From: CAZEBW01 sp964510205
GTDB taxonomy: Bacteria; Chloroflexota; Anaerolineae; VGOG01
Reading direction: 5' to 3'
Assembly: GCA_964510205.1 (NCBI GenBank)
Contig: CAZEBW010000118.1
Span: 1 to 8,266 of the forward strand
Length of the DNA: 8,266 bases
In this document: piece after piece, positions 6,982 to 8,266 of the stretch
Layout of the letters: each line of letters opens with the position of its first letter
How positions within the stretch are numbered: position 1 is the first letter of the stretch
The notes under the pieces: model-generated
What the model was told of the DNA's origin: nothing
Databases searched by the model: none
The model's input: only the letters and a program-made list of their open reading frames with translations
Made by a program: the position numbers and the translations under genes

Positions 6982-8172
6982 ATGAAACCACCTCTCTCTG
7001 ACGTGTTGGTGATTGATCTATCCCGCGTTCTAGCCGGGCCCTACTGCACCATGATGCTGGGTGATCTGGGTGCCAAGATCATCAAGATAGAGGCCCCCGT
7101 CATAGGCGACGGCAGCCGCCTGTGGGGACCTCCTTGGGCCGGGGGGGAGAGCGCCTACTACCTCTGCGTAAATCGGAACAAGAAAAGCATCACCCTCAAC
7201 CTCAAAAGTGAGAAGGGGAGGGAGATTGTACGGGAATTGGTCAGGAAAGGCGATATCTTAGTCGAAAACTTCCGTGTGGGCACGATGGAGAGGTGGGGCC
7301 TTGATTACGAGAGCCTGCGCAAGATAAAACCGGGCCTTATCTACTGCTCCATTACCGGCTACGGTCAATACGGCCCTTACAAAGACAGGCCTGGCTACGA
7401 CTTCATCATTCAAGCTCAGGGCGGGATCATGAGCATCACCGGTCCGGTAGAGGGACCGCCGATGAAGGTGGCCGTGGCCATCGTAGATGTCACCGCCGGC
7501 CTGTATGCTGCCGTTGCCATCTTAGCCGCACTCCATGAGCGGGAGCACAGCGGCGAAGGGCAGCACATAGACATAGCCCTGCTGGATTCCCAGGTGGCTT
7601 GGCTAATCAACGTGGGAAGCAACTACCTAGTCTCGGGCGAGGTGCCAAAGCGGTACGGCAACGCCCACCCCAACATCGTCCCTTACGAGCCCTTCGAGAC
7701 AAGGGATGGCTGGATTGCGCTCGGTGTGGGCACTGACCACCAGTGGCGGCGCTTCTGTAAACTCGCCGGCTGCGAGGAGCTGGGCAATGACCCCAGATTT
7801 GTAACCAATCCAAAGCGAGTCGAAAACCGGGAGGCGTTGATCCCTCTCCTGCAGAGGGTCTTCAAGAAGAAAAATGCCCAAGAGTGGCTCAAATTGCTCC
7901 TAGAGGCCGGTATTCCGTGTGCGCCCATCAATAATGTCAAGGAGGTTTTCGAGGATTCCCAGGTGCGAGCGCGGGATATGGTGGTGGAACTGCCCCATCC
8001 TACTGCAGGCACAGTCAGGTTGGCTGGCTCGCCGCTCAAGCTTTCACGCACGCCGGCACGCATGGAGCAGCCTCCCCCACTGCTAGGCCAACATACGGAG
8101 GAGGTGTTGAGCAAGTACCTGGGCTACACTCCCGCTGACCTGGCCCGTCTGCAGGATGAGGGTGTGATTTGA
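6982..8172 (+). CDS. CaiB/BaiF (class III) CoA-transferase
   Basis: Class III CoA-transferases move CoA from one acyl-CoA to a free carboxylic acid through an aspartyl-CoA intermediate, in the cytoplasm, usually as dimers of interlocked rings. The 396-residue length is standard. Motifs in order: VIDLSRVLAGPYCTMMLGDLGAKIIKIE at the N-terminus, then NRNKKSITLNLKSEKGR and DILVENFRVGTMERWGL. Next are SITGYGQYGPYKDRPGYDFIIQAQGG and VDVTAGLYAA with Asp169 (same number as the catalytic Asp169 of formyl-CoA transferase). GQHIDIALLDSQ follows, then the C-terminal PPPLLGQHTEEVL. The gene starts 66 bases after the transporter. ATG 6982 is the conventional start, but CTG 6967 (five codons earlier) has the better-spaced Shine-Dalgarno and may be the true start. 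The following acyl-CoA dehydrogenase gene is only 27 bases downstream, so the two are probably co-transcribed and the CoA ester formed here may be its substrate (inference). The acid is not identifiable from sequence. Confidence 0.94.
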   Translation: MKPPLSDVLVIDLSRVLAGPYCTMMLGDLGAKIIKIEAPVIGDGSRLWGPPWAGGESAYYLCVNRNKKSITLNLKSEKGREIVRELVRKGDILVENFRVGTMERWGLDYESLRKIKPGLIYCSITGYGQYGPYKDRPGYDFIIQAQGGIMSITGPVEGPPMKVAVAIVDVTAGLYAAVAILAALHEREHSGEGQHIDIALLDSQVAWLINVGSNYLVSGEVPKRYGNAHPNIVPYEPFETRDGWIALGVGTDHQWRRFCKLAGCEELGNDPRFVTNPKRVENREALIPLLQRVFKKKNAQEWLKLLLEAGIPCAPINNVKEVFEDSQVRARDMVVELPHPTAGTVRLAGSPLKLSRTPARMEQPPPLLGQHTEEVLSKYLGYTPADLARLQDEGVI

Positions 8173-8185
8173 CCAATCAATAACC

Positions 8186-8192
8186 AAGGAGG
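8186..8192 (+). promoter_or_regulatory. Strong Shine-Dalgarno for the acyl-CoA dehydrogenase gene
   Basis: AAGGAGG at 7 bases before ATG 8200 is a near-consensus ribosome binding site and fixes the start of the truncated last gene. Confidence 0.75.
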
Positions 8193-8199
8193 CACAAAC

Positions 8200-8266
8200 A
8201 TGGACTTTGGCTGGACGGAAGAACAACGCCTGTGGCGACGGGCGGTGCGTGACTTTGCACAGAAAG
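8200..8266 (+). CDS. Acyl-CoA dehydrogenase, N-terminal fragment (3' end outside the window)
   Basis: Only 22 codons are present before the right edge. They read MDFGWTEEQRLWRRAVRDFA and then QK. This matches the common N-terminus of acyl-CoA dehydrogenases, in which MDF-x-(T/S)-EEQ-x-x-L is followed by a helix ending in VR-x-FA. These FAD enzymes introduce an alpha,beta double bond into an acyl-CoA and pass electrons to electron-transfer flavoprotein. The call rests on this short motif and on the neighbouring CoA-transferase gene, a frequent pairing in acid-catabolism operons. Chain-length class cannot be judged. Confidence 0.75.
   Translation, partial: MDFGWTEEQRLWRRAVRDFAQK

Overview
The window holds seven genes, all on the + strand. 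Two are cut by the window edges: the 5' end of a larA-family gene on the left, and all but the first 22 codons of an acyl-CoA dehydrogenase on the right. No RNA genes, CRISPR arrays, insertion sequences or broken genes were seen. Gene content points to an anaerobic bacterium with moderate G+C. It includes a tungsten/molybdopterin aldehyde:ferredoxin oxidoreductase (AOR), a nickel-pincer lactate-racemase-type enzyme, an oxygen-sensitive-type 4Fe-4S/FMN/FAD reductase, and CoA-thioester enzymes. AOR, enoate reductases and class III CoA-transferases occur together in anaerobic Firmicutes, Chloroflexota and Desulfobacterota, and the window alone does not decide between them.

Layout: (1) 2-943, C-terminal three quarters of a LarA/DUF2088 protein. 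(2) 955-2808, AOR-family oxidoreductase, tightly coupled to larA (the larA stop codon lies inside its ribosome binding site). (3) 2933-3712, HpcH/HpaI-type class II aldolase after a 124-base gap. (4) 3924-5840, old-yellow-enzyme/2,4-dienoyl-CoA reductase-type flavoprotein after a 211-base gap with small inverted repeats. (5) 6010-6915, EamA-type ten-helix transporter. (6) 6982-8172 (possibly starting at CTG 6967), CaiB/BaiF class III CoA-transferase. (7) 8200 to the right edge, start of an acyl-CoA dehydrogenase.

Taken together this reads as a catabolic cluster for an organic acid. The transporter would move the compound. The LarA homologue would change the stereochemistry of a 2-hydroxy acid. 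The aldolase would cleave a 2-oxo-acid aldol to pyruvate (or a similar 2-oxo acid) plus an aldehyde. The AOR would oxidise the aldehyde to a carboxylate, passing electrons to ferredoxin. The CoA-transferase would activate the acid, and the acyl-CoA dehydrogenase and enoate/dienoyl-CoA-type reductase would adjust double bonds. Each enzyme class is well supported by motifs. The joint pathway and its substrate are inference.

The most unusual sequence-level signal is a shared translation-initiation segment before the transporter and the CoA-transferase genes (21 of 25 positions identical). It places an in-frame CTG of the CoA-transferase exactly where the transporter has its GTG start, with much better Shine-Dalgarno spacing than the downstream ATG. 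The AOR also departs from the family in its iron-sulfur spacing and in its second pterin-binding motif.
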